From assembly GCA_947630555.1 (NCBI GenBank), contig CANRIA010000004.1:25590-89589 (forward strand): DNA of 64,000 bases, read 5' to 3'. Source of the stretch: an uncultured Clostridia bacterium. GTDB lineage: Bacteria > Bacillota > Clostridia > Oscillospirales > Ruminococcaceae. A program made the position numbers and the translations under genes. Shown here one piece after another: positions 39,209 through 49,272 of this stretch (position 1 is its first letter; every line of letters starts with the position of its first letter). Below the pieces are notes generated by a model. It saw only the letters and a list, made by a program, of their open reading frames with translations, did no database searches and was not told the origin of the DNA.

Positions 39209-41215
39209 CTATTTGTCATATTTTTCAAACATTCTGTAATACTGCACTATGTTGTATTCCAAAAGCACTTTTTCATACTGCGAGCTGTCGGTAATTCTGT
39301 ACCATTTGTCGTCATCGCCTTTGTAGCCGAACGCGCTTATAGACGGCAGTTTTTTCATAACATCGTCAAGATACAGCTGAAAGTCTGTTTTCGGCATACA
39401 GCACGCCTCAACAAGCTTGTTTGAAAGATAGTTAAGGCTCATGTGCACATCAGTCTGCTCGTCAATATCGTAATTTGCCCATATGAAAAACGGCGTAGAA
39501 TGTATTTTAGCGTTGTCTTCTATAGACATTGTGCCCAGCGTTTTGCCCAGCAGGTTTTCTGAAAACTCTGGTATATGAGGGAAGTGGTCGCCAAAAAATA
39601 CTATAACAACATCTTCATCGACCTGTGAAAAATACTCTACCAGATTTTTTATAGCCTTGTCCGTCTCATACGCCGCCGAGAGATAAAGCTCTGCCTCGCT
39701 GCTTTCAAAGCTGCCAAGCGTTATTTCGTGCGTTTTTTCGCTGTTCTCATAATACGGCGAATGGTTCTGCATGGTCGTCAGAAAGGCAAACATAGGCTTG
39801 TCTTCCGGCTTATTTTCATACTCCTCTTTAAGCACCCCGAACATAGTTTCGTCAGAAAGCCTGCCGTTCACGACCTTCATTTTGCCCTCGCTGTGTTTTG
39901 AAACGGCTTCGGAATACATGGTCTTGTCAAATCCCAGATAGCCGTAAGCCTCGCTTATATCCCAAAGATTCGGCGCGCAGCCTGCTATAGCCTCGGTAAA
40001 ATAGCCATAGTTTTCAAAGTAATTTACCAAAGAATCCTGCGGCGTTTTTACATACTGCGTGTAAGCGGCGCTTCCCATAGGGAAAAATCCCATGCTGTTG
40101 CCCGAAAGAAATTCAAACTCTGAATTGCACGAATAGCCGCCGTATGCCGATACTGTAACATAGCCTTTTATGGTGTTTTCGCTCATGCTGTGGTAAAAAG
40201 GCATATAGTCTTTGTTTATGTCAAGGTCGCCCAGCAGCGAAAAATCAGCGAAAGACTCGTCCATTACCGCTATTACGGTAGGCGTTCTCTGCGGCGTTTC
40301 GTCAGATGTTTCATACCGCGAGAGTATCTGCAGCGCCTTTTCATCGGAATACCCCGAGGGCTTTGCAGAGCCGCTGTTTAGCATATCAAGATAGAACATC
40401 AATGCGTTGCCCGTTACCTGAAAAGAGCTTAGATCTTCTCCTCCCGAAAAATTCAGCCTGATAATGCGGTTTTCAACGCCGTATCTGTACATACTCATGC
40501 CAAAGCCGCCGAACATTATAACAAGCGCCGCAAACACGGGCAGAGTGCAAAGCCTTATTTTAAGGCGAAAAGGCGTTATTTTCGTAAATGCGGTAAGAGT
40601 TATGCACATACCGAGGCTGAATACCATAAGGCAAAGCAGAGCTATGGCAAGCGGCTCGAAAAACGAGTAGTCTTTTGCAATGGTCGCCGACTTTATGCTG
40701 CTCAGGTCAGATACCCTGAGGGGTGAGCCGCGGAACTGATACAGATAAAACTGCGCCATCCCGTAAAGGTGAAATATCACGGTGATCACTATGAAATATA
40801 TCTTAGGCTTTTTGAATATTATGCTTCCCGGAAGATAGAAAGCATACACAAAAAGCGGCGCTGCAAAAAGCATTATAATGTCATCTTTAAAAGGAAATGC
40901 GCCCGTGCAGACCTCGGTGAAAATATAGCTGCAAAGTGCAAGTGTCAAGCCAAGCAAAAAGCCGCGCGAGTGCGGTCTTTTCTTATTTACTATGCCTATT
41001 ATGGCAAGCACTATGCTGAAAATTACTAAAGCGGCGCATACAGCGAGGAATACTATAAGCGGTTTTGTAAGGTGCAGCCCCTTTGAATCGCAGGCATCGT
41101 TTATATATGCAATGGCAAAGCATATGCACAGCATTGCCAGCACCATGGGAGCACAGTAAAATATCAATGTATCACTTATTTTAGGATCGCGCAGCTTTTG
41201 TATTATGCGTGACAT
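39209..41215 (-). CDS. LTA synthase family sulfatase-like membrane protein
   Basis: N-terminal TM segments; AVMDESFADFS, YTQYVKTPQDSLVNYFENYGYFTEAIAG, FFGDHFP. Confidence 0.9.
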   Translation of the reverse strand: MSRIIQKLRDPKISDTLIFYCAPMVLAMLCICFAIAYINDACDSKGLHLTKPLIVFLAVCAALVIFSIVLAIIGIVNKKRPHSRGFLLGLTLALCSYIFTEVCTGAFPFKDDIIMLFAAPLFVYAFYLPGSIIFKKPKIYFIVITVIFHLYGMAQFYLYQFRGSPLRVSDLSSIKSATIAKDYSFFEPLAIALLCLMVFSLGMCITLTAFTKITPFRLKIRLCTLPVFAALVIMFGGFGMSMYRYGVENRIIRLNFSGGEDLSSFQVTGNALMFYLDMLNSGSAKPSGYSDEKALQILSRYETSDETPQRTPTVIAVMDESFADFSLLGDLDINKDYMPFYHSMSENTIKGYVTVSAYGGYSCNSEFEFLSGNSMGFFPMGSAAYTQYVKTPQDSLVNYFENYGYFTEAIAGCAPNLWDISEAYGYLGFDKTMYSEAVSKHSEGKMKVVNGRLSDETMFGVLKEEYENKPEDKPMFAFLTTMQNHSPYYENSEKTHEITLGSFESSEAELYLSAAYETDKAIKNLVEYFSQVDEDVVIVFFGDHFPHIPEFSENLLGKTLGTMSIEDNAKIHSTPFFIWANYDIDEQTDVHMSLNYLSNKLVEACCMPKTDFQLYLDDVMKKLPSISAFGYKGDDDKWYRITDSSQYEKVLLEYNIVQYYRMFEKYDK

Positions 41216-41292
41216 TTTTATCTACTTCCTTTTTAGTGGTTATTGTCATTCAGCGGTCAATAATTTTGTCATAATATTTCATTAAAAATCTA

Positions 41293-41321
41293 TTGACAAA
41301 CTGCACAAAAAGAGTTACAAT
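41293..41321 (+). promoter_or_regulatory. Promoter
   Basis: TTGACA, 17-nt spacer, TACAAT. Confidence 0.75.
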
Positions 41322-41365
41322 ATAAGTAGGATTATTGTAGACTTATCAAGAGGGAGGAATGCTGC

Positions 41366-41968
41366 ATGAACAGAAAAGCTATAGCAGCCTTGGTTTTATC
41401 TGCCGCCGCGTGCCTGTGTTTTACAGCCTGCGGGCCGAAAATAGAGATAGGCAATGTCAGCAAAAATTCCTCGGTTGTTGATAACAAAAAGACGGACGAT
41501 AAGTCGGAAGGCTTTTTTGCTGAGATACTTGACAAGGGCTACACCGCCGATGATGACGGCGAGAAATACACTATTGACGGCGATTTTGCCATGAAAGATC
41601 TGTATGAACTTGATGAAATGTATGCAGATAGCTGGACTGCGGCAAGTGATGAGCAAAAGCGCGAAATATCGCTGAATTTTCTGAACTTCTGGGCGTTTTA
41701 CGGCGACGATGCGAGCATACGTTTCAAGCCGAATGAACTTATAGATGCCATAACTTCCGCGATAGAGGACACCGAGCTTTCGGTGCTTGATGCCGCTCTG
41801 CAAACCGCCGTTCCCGAAAATGCCGATAAATATCTTGCTATAATAGGTATTGAAGAAATACCTGAAATTACAGATGACAGCAGCGAAACGGACGGAGAAA
41901 CTTCTCAGCCCGAAGCCGGCGATACAGATGATAGCAGAGAGTCTGAAACATCTGACGAAAATACATAA
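41366..41968 (+). CDS. Lipoprotein of unknown function with acidic C-terminal tail
   Basis: Lipobox CLCFTACGPK; RBS GAGGGAGG; 200 aa. Confidence 0.75.
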   Translation: MNRKAIAALVLSAAACLCFTACGPKIEIGNVSKNSSVVDNKKTDDKSEGFFAEILDKGYTADDDGEKYTIDGDFAMKDLYELDEMYADSWTAASDEQKREISLNFLNFWAFYGDDASIRFKPNELIDAITSAIEDTELSVLDAALQTAVPENADKYLAIIGIEEIPEITDDSSETDGETSQPEAGDTDDSRESETSDENT

Positions 41969-42014
41969 GCAACGTTTAAAATTATCTGACAAATATTAAG
42001 GAGGACACTTTAAA

Positions 42015-42611
42015 ATGAACGTATTGATTGTTTACTGCCACCCCTCAAAGAAAAGCTTTACCTGCAAGCTGAAAGATGCCTTTATAAAGGGTCTTGCAAA
42101 GGGCGGTCACGACTATGAGATCTCGGATCTGTATGACATGGGCTTTCACCCTGCAATGACAGAGAGCGAGTATCTTTTTGACAGCATGGGAGACCGCGAA
42201 ACATACCGCATGAGCGGCGATATTGCAAAAGAGCAGATAAAGATACAGACGAGTGATGCCGTTGTATTTATCTTCCCGATGTTCTGGTCGGCATCGCCTG
42301 CAATGCTGGTGGGCTGGTTCCAGCGCGTTATGACCAAAGACTTTGCATACGGCACCGATGCGCAGATGGATAAGCTGAAAAAGGCAAGCTGTCTGGTTAC
42401 CATGGCAGACGACAAGACCACCGCGCAGGGCAGTGCGCACATCAATGCGCTCAAAGCTACGATGATAAACTCAAAGATATTCACAAACGCCGAACAGACC
42501 GAAATAAATGTGTTCGATAAACTGGCGTGCGAGAAGCTCTCTGAGCAGGAGAGGGAAGCGCTTATGGAAGAATATCTGAAAAAGGCGTTTGAACTTGGCG
42601 AAAATCTCTGA
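42015..42611 (+). CDS. NAD(P)H-dependent oxidoreductase, flavodoxin-like fold
   Basis: MNVLIVYCHPSKKSFTCKLKDAF, FIFPMFWSASPAMLVGWFQRV. Confidence 0.9.
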   Translation: MNVLIVYCHPSKKSFTCKLKDAFIKGLAKGGHDYEISDLYDMGFHPAMTESEYLFDSMGDRETYRMSGDIAKEQIKIQTSDAVVFIFPMFWSASPAMLVGWFQRVMTKDFAYGTDAQMDKLKKASCLVTMADDKTTAQGSAHINALKATMINSKIFTNAEQTEINVFDKLACEKLSEQEREALMEEYLKKAFELGENL

Positions 42612-42633
42612 TATTCAGATAATACATAATGCA

Positions 42634-42668
42634 GTCGGCAGGCTATTAGTGCTTGCCGACGTGTTTTT
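42634..42668 (+). terminator. Terminator overlapping the 3' end of the convergent mntR-like gene
   Basis: GTCGGCA...TGCCGAC plus T-run. Confidence 0.6.
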
Positions 42669-43011
42669 TTATTGCCTGAAATGTTTCGTCGCTGATATCG
42701 TGCTCTATCTTGCAGGCATCTTCGGCGGCGGTCTTCTCGCTCACACCAAGGTCAATAAGCAGGCTTGTCAGCAGCTTGTGGCGCTCGTAAATTTTGTTTG
42801 CAACTTCGCTGCCTGCCTCGGTAAGCAAAAGGTGTCCCTCGCTGTCAAGCGTGACAAAGCCGCCGCTTCTCAGTATGCTCATGGCGCGGCTCACGCTGGG
42901 TTTTGAAAAGCCCATGTATTCGCCGACGTCTATAGCCCTTACCTTGCCTATTTTCTCGGAAAGTATAAGTATCGTTTCAAGATACATCTCGCCTGATTCC
43001 TGCAAAGCCAT
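42646..43011 (-). CDS. DtxR/MntR-family metal-dependent transcriptional regulator
   Basis: ALQESGEMYLETILILSEKIGKVRAIDVGEYMGFSKPSVSRAMSIL, metal-binding helical domain. Confidence 0.92.
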   Translation of the reverse strand: MALQESGEMYLETILILSEKIGKVRAIDVGEYMGFSKPSVSRAMSILRSGGFVTLDSEGHLLLTEAGSEVANKIYERHKLLTSLLIDLGVSEKTAAEDACKIEHDISDETFQAIKKHVGKH

Positions 43012-43030
43012 AATGATGTCCTCCCTTTTT

Positions 43031-43070
43031 GTCTAATTGACTAATTGTCTAATTGTCTAATTGTCTAAAA
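43031..43070. repeat. Five tandem 8-bp repeats (GTCTAATT consensus) upstream of the MntR-like gene
   Basis: GTCTAATT GACTAATT GTCTAATT GTCTAATT GTCTAAAA. Confidence 0.95.
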
Positions 43071-43073
43071 GAT

Positions 43074-43102
43074 ATTGTAGCACATTTGTTTTTAATTTGC
43101 AA
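43074..43102 (-). promoter_or_regulatory. Promoter of the MntR-like gene
   Basis: Minus strand TTGCAA (43097-43102), 17-nt spacer, TACAAT (43074-43079). Confidence 0.65.
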
Positions 43103-43141
43103 GACAATTAACTTATTTTTAAGAATTTTGTTTGAAACTGG

Positions 43142-43450
43142 TTATTCTCCCAGCCACATAAACTTTGACATTATAACTCTGCCGTTTTCGTCAAATTCTA
43201 CGCCCTCTGCTTCGAGCATCTGCCGCTGAATATCACAGCCGCCGAAGGCAAAAGCCTTTGCCGTCTCGCCAAAGCGGTTTACCACCCTGTGGCAGGGGAT
43301 AACAGAATTATCGGGGTTTACGTGCAAAGCGTAGCCCACCACCTGCGACCACCTCGGGTTGCCTGCCAAAGCGGCAATCTGCCCGTAGGTGCACACCTTG
43401 CCTTTGGGTATTCGCTTTACTGCTTCGTATATTTTTTCAAAAGTATTCAT
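43142..43450 (-). CDS. MGMT-family methyltransferase (short, with PCHR active-site motif)
   Basis: KIPKGKVCTYGQIA, VIPCHRVVNR. Confidence 0.9.
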   Translation of the reverse strand: MNTFEKIYEAVKRIPKGKVCTYGQIAALAGNPRWSQVVGYALHVNPDNSVIPCHRVVNRFGETAKAFAFGGCDIQRQMLEAEGVEFDENGRVIMSKFMWLGE

Positions 43451-43500
43451 TTTTATCACCAAAAGTATTATACCATATTAAAGAAAATATATCAATAACA

Positions 43501-43542
43501 AAAGACCGTTGGCACGCCGTGCGGCGAAGCTTTGCGGTCTTT
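43501..43542 (-). terminator. trmB-side terminator
   Basis: AAAGACCG...CGGTCTTT with inner CGCCGTGCGGCG. Confidence 0.6.
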
Positions 43543-43547
43543 ATATG

Positions 43548-44219
43548 TCACTTTTTGTAAACTGCCTCCAGCCGATAAATAGGCATACCCTGCGATGAAA
43601 AACGCTGCTCATATTCGGTAACGATATTGCCTTCAAAATCGCTGTGGTGCAGATCAAGAAATACATTCTTTATAATAAAGCCTTCCTGCGAAAGCTGCTC
43701 TATAGAAAACTCAAAAAAGTGCATATTATCGGTCTTCTGGTGTATCTCTGCACCGCTTTGCAGCAGCTTTTTGTATATTTGCAGAAACTTGTGGTGCGTA
43801 AGCCTGTGCGAGGCATAGCTTTTCTTCGGGAACGGGCAGCTGAAGTTCAGATACAGCCTGCCTATGCTGCTGTGCGGTATGTAACATTCAAGATATTCAG
43901 CCGCGCCGCGCAGAAAGATGAGGTTTTTTATATCCTGCTCAATGGCGGCTTCGCAGGCGGTAACAAGCACATTGCTGCTTTTTTCCACCGCGAGGTAGTT
44001 TATATCGGGGTTTTGCTTTGCTATCTCACAGGCAAACTGACCTTTGCCGCAGCCTATCTCCATATGCACGGGGTTATCGTTTCCGAAAAGCTCATGCAAA
44101 TTCAGCAGAGAGTCGGTGTCAATACTTTGAAAATTCCTGTCCTCTCTATCCATATATATTATCTTGCCGCCGCAGTTTTTAAGGCGTTCTTCAAGACCTT
44201 TTTTTCTTCTCATCCGCAT
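43548..44219 (-). CDS. trmB: tRNA (guanine-N7)-methyltransferase TrmB
   Basis: HMEIGCGKGQFACEIA, FSCPFPKKSYASHRLTH; start uncertain (44213, 44219 or 44282). Confidence 0.9.
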   Translation of the reverse strand: MRMRRKKGLEERLKNCGGKIIYMDREDRNFQSIDTDSLLNLHELFGNDNPVHMEIGCGKGQFACEIAKQNPDINYLAVEKSSNVLVTACEAAIEQDIKNLIFLRGAAEYLECYIPHSSIGRLYLNFSCPFPKKSYASHRLTHHKFLQIYKKLLQSGAEIHQKTDNMHFFEFSIEQLSQEGFIIKNVFLDLHHSDFEGNIVTEYEQRFSSQGMPIYRLEAVYKK

Positions 44220-44233
44220 AAATTCAGCCTGCC

Positions 44234-44806
44234 TTAAAGGTATTTTGTAAGAGATGAAGCATCGCTGCAAGCGTATATCCACTTGCTGGCAGCGCCCTCT
44301 AAAATGTTGTCATAGGGGTAGACGGTAAGCATTATTTCGGTATCTTCCGGCAGGGTGTAGCACGGCACAAAGCTGAATTTCAGCTGACTGCGCATTTTGT
44401 GGTCAAACGCCTGCGCTTCGTCCTTGCTGTCGGTAATGCCGCTTTCAAGATGCAGCCCCTTGAATTTTGCCTGCAATATTTTCTTGCCGTCGTTTTTTGA
44501 AGCCGCCGTCAGCTTTTTGGTAAGCTTTGTCTGCTTGCCGTTTATAAAGCAGTCAAGCTCTATTTGAGATGATACCGTAAAACTGCCGTTTGCGACCGCA
44601 TCGCCCGAAAGCGAAACGCAAAGCCCCTCGTCGGTGCTGGCACCCACATTATCTATAACAAACGAAAATTTCAGCCCGTTTATCATAGCCGCGCCGCTTG
44701 TGCAGAACCTCAGGTGCGACATATCGCCTTTTATGCCGTACTGCTTTTTTATCTCTGCGGCAGTTTTCTTAAAAAAATTATTCAGTGTTTCTTTCAATTT
44801 CCGCAC
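44234..44806 (-). CDS. Hypothetical protein
   Basis: 190-aa ORF overlapping the galK 3' end, same strand. Confidence 0.65.
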   Translation of the reverse strand: MRKLKETLNNFFKKTAAEIKKQYGIKGDMSHLRFCTSGAAMINGLKFSFVIDNVGASTDEGLCVSLSGDAVANGSFTVSSQIELDCFINGKQTKLTKKLTAASKNDGKKILQAKFKGLHLESGITDSKDEAQAFDHKMRSQLKFSFVPCYTLPEDTEIMLTVYPYDNILEGAASKWIYACSDASSLTKYL

Positions 44807-46028
44807 CGCCTATAGGTCTTACCGACAGAACATAGCAGCTTCCCTTGCCAAAGGCATTTTCCATAGCCGCTGTAAAGCTGTCAAGTTTGTTTTCGGGAAC
44901 GAACGCTTGTATAGTGCCTGCAAAGCCGCCGCCGTGAACTCTGTATGCGCCATCGTCGCCAAGAATGTTTTCGGCAAGGTACAAAGCGACCGAAAGCCCC
45001 TGCTGAGTCGGCTGTGAGGCAGCATATATATTTTGCAGATATTTATAAGAACTTGCGCCTGAGCGCTTTATAAGTCTGAAAAATTCGTTCAGATTACCTT
45101 CGCTTAAAGCTTTTGCAAGCTGCGGCACTCGTTCGTTTTCGTCAAAGTAGTGCAGTGCACGCAACACAGCCCTGTCGCCGCAGTCAGCACGCACTTTTGC
45201 AAGATTCGCTATAAGCTGTTCTTTGGTTATCTCTCGCAGCACTTTCTTGCCAAAAAACTCTGCAACGCTTTTCATCTCTTTCGGAATAGCGGCGTATTCG
45301 GGGGTAAGGTCGGCATGGCTGCCCTTTGTATCTACTATGCAAAGCGAGTAGCCGCTTTTTGCAAGGTCAAAGTGTATCTCGTTAATTATAGGCGCGGCGG
45401 TGTCTTTAAAATCAATGGTTATAAATCCGCCCACCGATGATGCCATCTGATCCATAAGTCCCGAAGGCTTGCCGAAATACTCATTTTCTGCAAACTGGGC
45501 TATCTGAGCTATCTTCACGGGCGAAACGCTGCCTTCATTGTAAAGACCGCTGAGTATAGTGCCTATAAGCACCTCAAAAGCAGCTGACGACGAAAGCCCC
45601 GAGCCTTTCAGAACGTTTGAAGTGGTGTATGCCTTAAAGCCGCCCACTTTCAGGTTGTTTTTAAGAAAGCCTGCCGCCACGCCGCGTATCAAAGCCGCAG
45701 AAGTGTTGTATTCGTCTTTGTTTACATCAAGCTGCGCGAGCGAAACGCTGTCGGCATCATAACCTTCCGACTTTACGGTAATAATGCCGTCATCGGTCTG
45801 CTTTACCACGGCTATAACGTCAAGAGATACGCCTGCCGCAAGCACCAGACCGTTATTGTGGTCGGTGTGGTTGCCGCCGACTTCACTTCTGCCGGGCGCG
45901 GAAAAATATCTGTAGTCGCTGTCTTCCTCGCCAAAGAAATCGCAGTAGCCCTTTTCAGCCTTTGCAAAGCGCTTTGCCTGAGCCTTAGCCGCCTCGCCGT
46001 ATATTTGTTTTAATGAATATCCTGCCAT
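44778..46028 (-). CDS. galK: Galactokinase (GHMP kinase)
   Basis: APGRSEVGGNHTDHNNG, GSGLSSSAAFEVLI, YRVHGGGFAGTIQAFV. Confidence 0.93.
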   Translation of the reverse strand: MAGYSLKQIYGEAAKAQAKRFAKAEKGYCDFFGEEDSDYRYFSAPGRSEVGGNHTDHNNGLVLAAGVSLDVIAVVKQTDDGIITVKSEGYDADSVSLAQLDVNKDEYNTSAALIRGVAAGFLKNNLKVGGFKAYTTSNVLKGSGLSSSAAFEVLIGTILSGLYNEGSVSPVKIAQIAQFAENEYFGKPSGLMDQMASSVGGFITIDFKDTAAPIINEIHFDLAKSGYSLCIVDTKGSHADLTPEYAAIPKEMKSVAEFFGKKVLREITKEQLIANLAKVRADCGDRAVLRALHYFDENERVPQLAKALSEGNLNEFFRLIKRSGASSYKYLQNIYAASQPTQQGLSVALYLAENILGDDGAYRVHGGGFAGTIQAFVPENKLDSFTAAMENAFGKGSCYVLSVRPIGGAEIERNTE

Positions 46029-46048
46029 GTTGGTCGTCCTTTCAAAAA

Positions 46049-46071
46049 ATGCGGAGAATAAGTCTCCGCAT
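46049..46071 (-). terminator. Terminator
   Basis: ATGCGGAGA/TCTCCGCAT plus minus-strand T-run. Confidence 0.8.
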
Positions 46072-46090
46072 TTGTTTGGTTTTCATACTT

Positions 46091-46405
46091 TCAAATATCA
46101 GAATGTGCCGCGTGAAGCGCCTGTGAATGTTTTGCGGCAAAATCGTCATACTGCCCCTTAAGCCACTCTATCATATCCTCGCGCCCCTGCTCATCAAGAG
46201 AAAATTCCTCTACAGCCACAATGTCTGCTTCGTCAAGGCAGTCTATGGCAATATCTTTGTGCCACACGGTGCAAACAAGCTTTTCGCTCGGCACTGCCTT
46301 GTAGCGGAATATTTTATCGCGCGAGCCCGAGAACTTGTTGCCCTCTTCAAAATAGTGAAAGGGCGGTATGCCGAAAATATTTCTTTCTGCTTCTTTTATC
46401 TCCAT
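46091..46405 (-). CDS. Hypothetical protein
   Basis: 104-aa ORF immediately downstream of the phosphohexomutase, own terminator. Confidence 0.6.
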   Translation of the reverse strand: MEIKEAERNIFGIPPFHYFEEGNKFSGSRDKIFRYKAVPSEKLVCTVWHKDIAIDCLDEADIVAVEEFSLDEQGREDMIEWLKGQYDDFAAKHSQALHAAHSDI

Positions 46406-46411
46406 AATTTA

Positions 46412-48136
46412 TCAGAATCCCAGTATGCGCTTAAAGTCTTCCGAAAGCTTTTCTTCTAAAGCCATGGCAGCCTCGCGGGTGTCGCCTATAGTGGTGTAGT
46501 ATGCCTTTATCTTAGGCTCAGTGCCCGAAGGTCTGATTATTACAGACTCGCCGCCCTCAAGGAAGAATGAAAGCACATCAGACTTAGGCAGAGTGATAGC
46601 CGTTTTTTCGCCCGTGGCAATATCGGTCTTTTCGCTTGCTATATAGTCGGCAGTGGCAGTTACTTTCAGTCCGCCTATCTCCTTGGGAGGGTTGTTGCGC
46701 AGGTCTGTCATTATCTCCTTCATGCGCTCCATGCCGCTTGCGCCCTCGCACTGGAATGACTTCTGCGTGTGAACATAGTTGCCGTACTTTTTGTAAAGAG
46801 CTTCTCTCGCATCGAGCAGCGAAATGCCCTTTGTGCGGTAAAATGCTGCCATTTCGCAAATAAGCATGGAAGCTACAACGGCATCTTTGTCTCTTACATA
46901 AGAACCTGCAAGGTAGCCGTAGCTTTCCTCAAAGCCGAAGATATATCTGTTTTCTTCGCCCTTCTTTTCAAGCAGACCTATCTGTTCGCCTATGAACTTG
47001 AAGCCTGTGAGGACTTCTATCATCTGAACACCATATTCTTCGCATATTTTTCTTACTATGTCGGTAGTAACTATAGTCTTTACGGCTATCGGGTCTTTGG
47101 GCATAGTGCCGTTGGCAGTGCGCTCGGCGCAGATGTATTCAAGCAAAAGCGCGCCTACTTCATTGCCCGTAAACAGAACATAATCGCCGTTTTTGTCGGG
47201 AACTGCAATGCCCACTCTGTCGCAGTCGGGATCGGTGGCAAGCAAAAGGTCGGGCTTAACGGTCTTGCAAAGCTCTAAGCCCTTCGCAAGAGCCTCTTTT
47301 ATCTCGGGGTTCGGGAACGGGCAGGTAGGGAAGTTGCCGTCGGGGTTCTCCTGCTCGGGAACAACGGTGACTTCTGAGATGCCTATCTTTTTAAGTATGG
47401 CTCTTACAGGCTTGTTGCCCGTGCCGTTGAGCGGCGTATAAACTACTTTAAGACCGCTGTCGGCTACAAGCTCGGTATGAACGCCGTGCTTTGAAACCTC
47501 GTCAAGATACGCATCTATAACTTTCTGGTCTATGTATTCTATCATGCCGCTTTTAACGCCGTCTTCAAACGGTATTTTCTTTGCGCTGTATTCGCCGAAC
47601 ATGGGAACGTCGTTTATCTTGCCTATAACGGTGTTGGCAACGTCGAGGGTTATCTGGCAGCCGTCCTCGCCGTATACCTTATAGCCGTTGTATTTGGCAG
47701 GGTTGTGCGAAGCGGTTATAACTATGCCTGCACTGCACTTAAAGTACCTTACAGCCCATGAAAGCATAGGTGTAGGCATAAGCTCTTTATAAATATAAAC
47801 TTTTATACCGTTTGCGGCAAGAACGCTGGCTGCCTCTTTTGCAAAAACGTCAGACTTTATGCGGCTGTCGTATGCAATAGCTGCGCTGCCCTTTTCAAAA
47901 GAGCCTTTTATATAGTCTGCAAGACCCTGCGTAGCTCTCCTTATCGTGTAAACGTTCAGTCTGTAAGAGCCTGCGCCTATAACGCCTCTCAGACCGCCCG
48001 TGCCGAATTCAAGATCGCGGTAAAATCTGTCTTCAATAGCATCTTTGTCGCCGTTTACAGACAAAAGCTCCTTGCGGAGATCGGGGTCGTCCACCGCTTT
48101 TTTGCACCACAGTTCGTAAAGTTCCATAGAATCCAT
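46412..48136 (-). CDS. Phosphoglucomutase/phosphomannomutase
   Basis: TASHNPAKYNGYKVY, ATDPDCDRVGIA, GFEESYGYL, RPSGTEPKIK; start MDSMELYELW. Confidence 0.95.
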   Translation of the reverse strand: MDSMELYELWCKKAVDDPDLRKELLSVNGDKDAIEDRFYRDLEFGTGGLRGVIGAGSYRLNVYTIRRATQGLADYIKGSFEKGSAAIAYDSRIKSDVFAKEAASVLAANGIKVYIYKELMPTPMLSWAVRYFKCSAGIVITASHNPAKYNGYKVYGEDGCQITLDVANTVIGKINDVPMFGEYSAKKIPFEDGVKSGMIEYIDQKVIDAYLDEVSKHGVHTELVADSGLKVVYTPLNGTGNKPVRAILKKIGISEVTVVPEQENPDGNFPTCPFPNPEIKEALAKGLELCKTVKPDLLLATDPDCDRVGIAVPDKNGDYVLFTGNEVGALLLEYICAERTANGTMPKDPIAVKTIVTTDIVRKICEEYGVQMIEVLTGFKFIGEQIGLLEKKGEENRYIFGFEESYGYLAGSYVRDKDAVVASMLICEMAAFYRTKGISLLDAREALYKKYGNYVHTQKSFQCEGASGMERMKEIMTDLRNNPPKEIGGLKVTATADYIASEKTDIATGEKTAITLPKSDVLSFFLEGGESVIIRPSGTEPKIKAYYTTIGDTREAAMALEEKLSEDFKRILGF

Positions 48137-48324
48137 AAAATTAGCCTCCCTGTTATTATTACGGCTAAGCCGTTTTGAAATTTCAGTATAAAAACACCTA
48201 CTTACATTATAACAGCAATCTTCAAAACTTGCAAGAGGATTTTTAAATTTTAGGTGATATTTTTGCATAACTCTTGTAATATACCAAAAAATGCGCTACA
48301 ATATATATGTATGGAGGTACGCTT

Positions 48325-49266
48325 ATGGAAAAATGTTACAAAAAGACTGTGGGCAGCTTTAAAAGCGCGAACGGCATATCGGATATTGCCTATTATATAT
48401 ACACACCGCCTAAAAGAGCGAGGGCGGCTTTGCAGATAGTTCACGGCATGAGCGAATTTATTGAAAGGTACGAAGAATTTGCTGACTTTCTGTGCGCAAA
48501 CGGTATAGCGGTTTTCGGCTGCGACCATATAGGGCACGGCAATTCTGTAAAAAGCAGCGAGGACAAAGGCTACTTTTACACCCCGAACGGCTGGCGCGAT
48601 ATGATAACCGACTGCCGCACCATGATGAACATAGGCAAAAGTAGTTTTCCTCACCTGCCGTATATTATGCTGGGGCACAGCATGGGAAGTTTTGTTGCAA
48701 GGGCGGCGGCGGTCAAGTTCGGCTCTAAAATTGATGCGGCGATATTTTCGGGCACAGGCACGGGCATGCCTGCACTTACGGCGCAGCTTGCGTTTTTAGA
48801 AACAATGGCTGCCGCAAAGGGTGACAGATACCGCAGCAAACTTGCGGACGACTTAGCTTTTGGCAAGTATAATTCGCATATTGCGCAGCCTAAAACGCAG
48901 TCGGACTGGCTTACGCGCGACCACGATAAAATAATAGAATTTCTATCTGATGAGAAATATGTTGATATGTTCACGCTGAACGGCTTTTTAAACCTTGCTA
49001 AACTTAGCGGCTATGTGAACAGAGATGAGTGGTATGTTGCACTTCGCAAGGATATGCCGATATTTATGTTTTCGGGCAGCGAAGACCCCGTCGGCGGCTG
49101 GGGAGAGGGCGTTAAAGAGGTGTATGAAAAACTTCTGGCGTGCGGCTGCAATGTTTCTTTGAAACTATACGAGGGCGGCAGGCACGAGATGCTGAACGAA
49201 ATAAACCGCCTTGAAGTATTTAAAGATGTGCTTATATGGATAAACACCATAGCTGAAACGGAGTGA
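48325..49266 (+). CDS. Alpha/beta hydrolase (monoacylglycerol lipase-like)
   Basis: VHGMSEFIERYEEFA, GHSMGSFVAR, EGGRHEMLNE. Confidence 0.9.
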   Translation: MEKCYKKTVGSFKSANGISDIAYYIYTPPKRARAALQIVHGMSEFIERYEEFADFLCANGIAVFGCDHIGHGNSVKSSEDKGYFYTPNGWRDMITDCRTMMNIGKSSFPHLPYIMLGHSMGSFVARAAAVKFGSKIDAAIFSGTGTGMPALTAQLAFLETMAAAKGDRYRSKLADDLAFGKYNSHIAQPKTQSDWLTRDHDKIIEFLSDEKYVDMFTLNGFLNLAKLSGYVNRDEWYVALRKDMPIFMFSGSEDPVGGWGEGVKEVYEKLLACGCNVSLKLYEGGRHEMLNEINRLEVFKDVLIWINTIAETE

Positions 49267-49272
49267 GTGACA

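Noticed and set aside
43031-43070. 8-bp repeats considered as a CRISPR array
   Set aside because: No spacers and units far too short.
43142-43450. Possible alkyltransferase-like (ATL) protein lacking the catalytic cysteine
   Set aside because: The motif is PCHR, so the acceptor cysteine is present; called as an MGMT-family protein.
48250-48678. 142-aa minus ORF over the pgm/hydrolase intergenic region and hydrolase 5' end
   Set aside because: Mostly antisense to the alpha/beta hydrolase; no credible RBS or motif.
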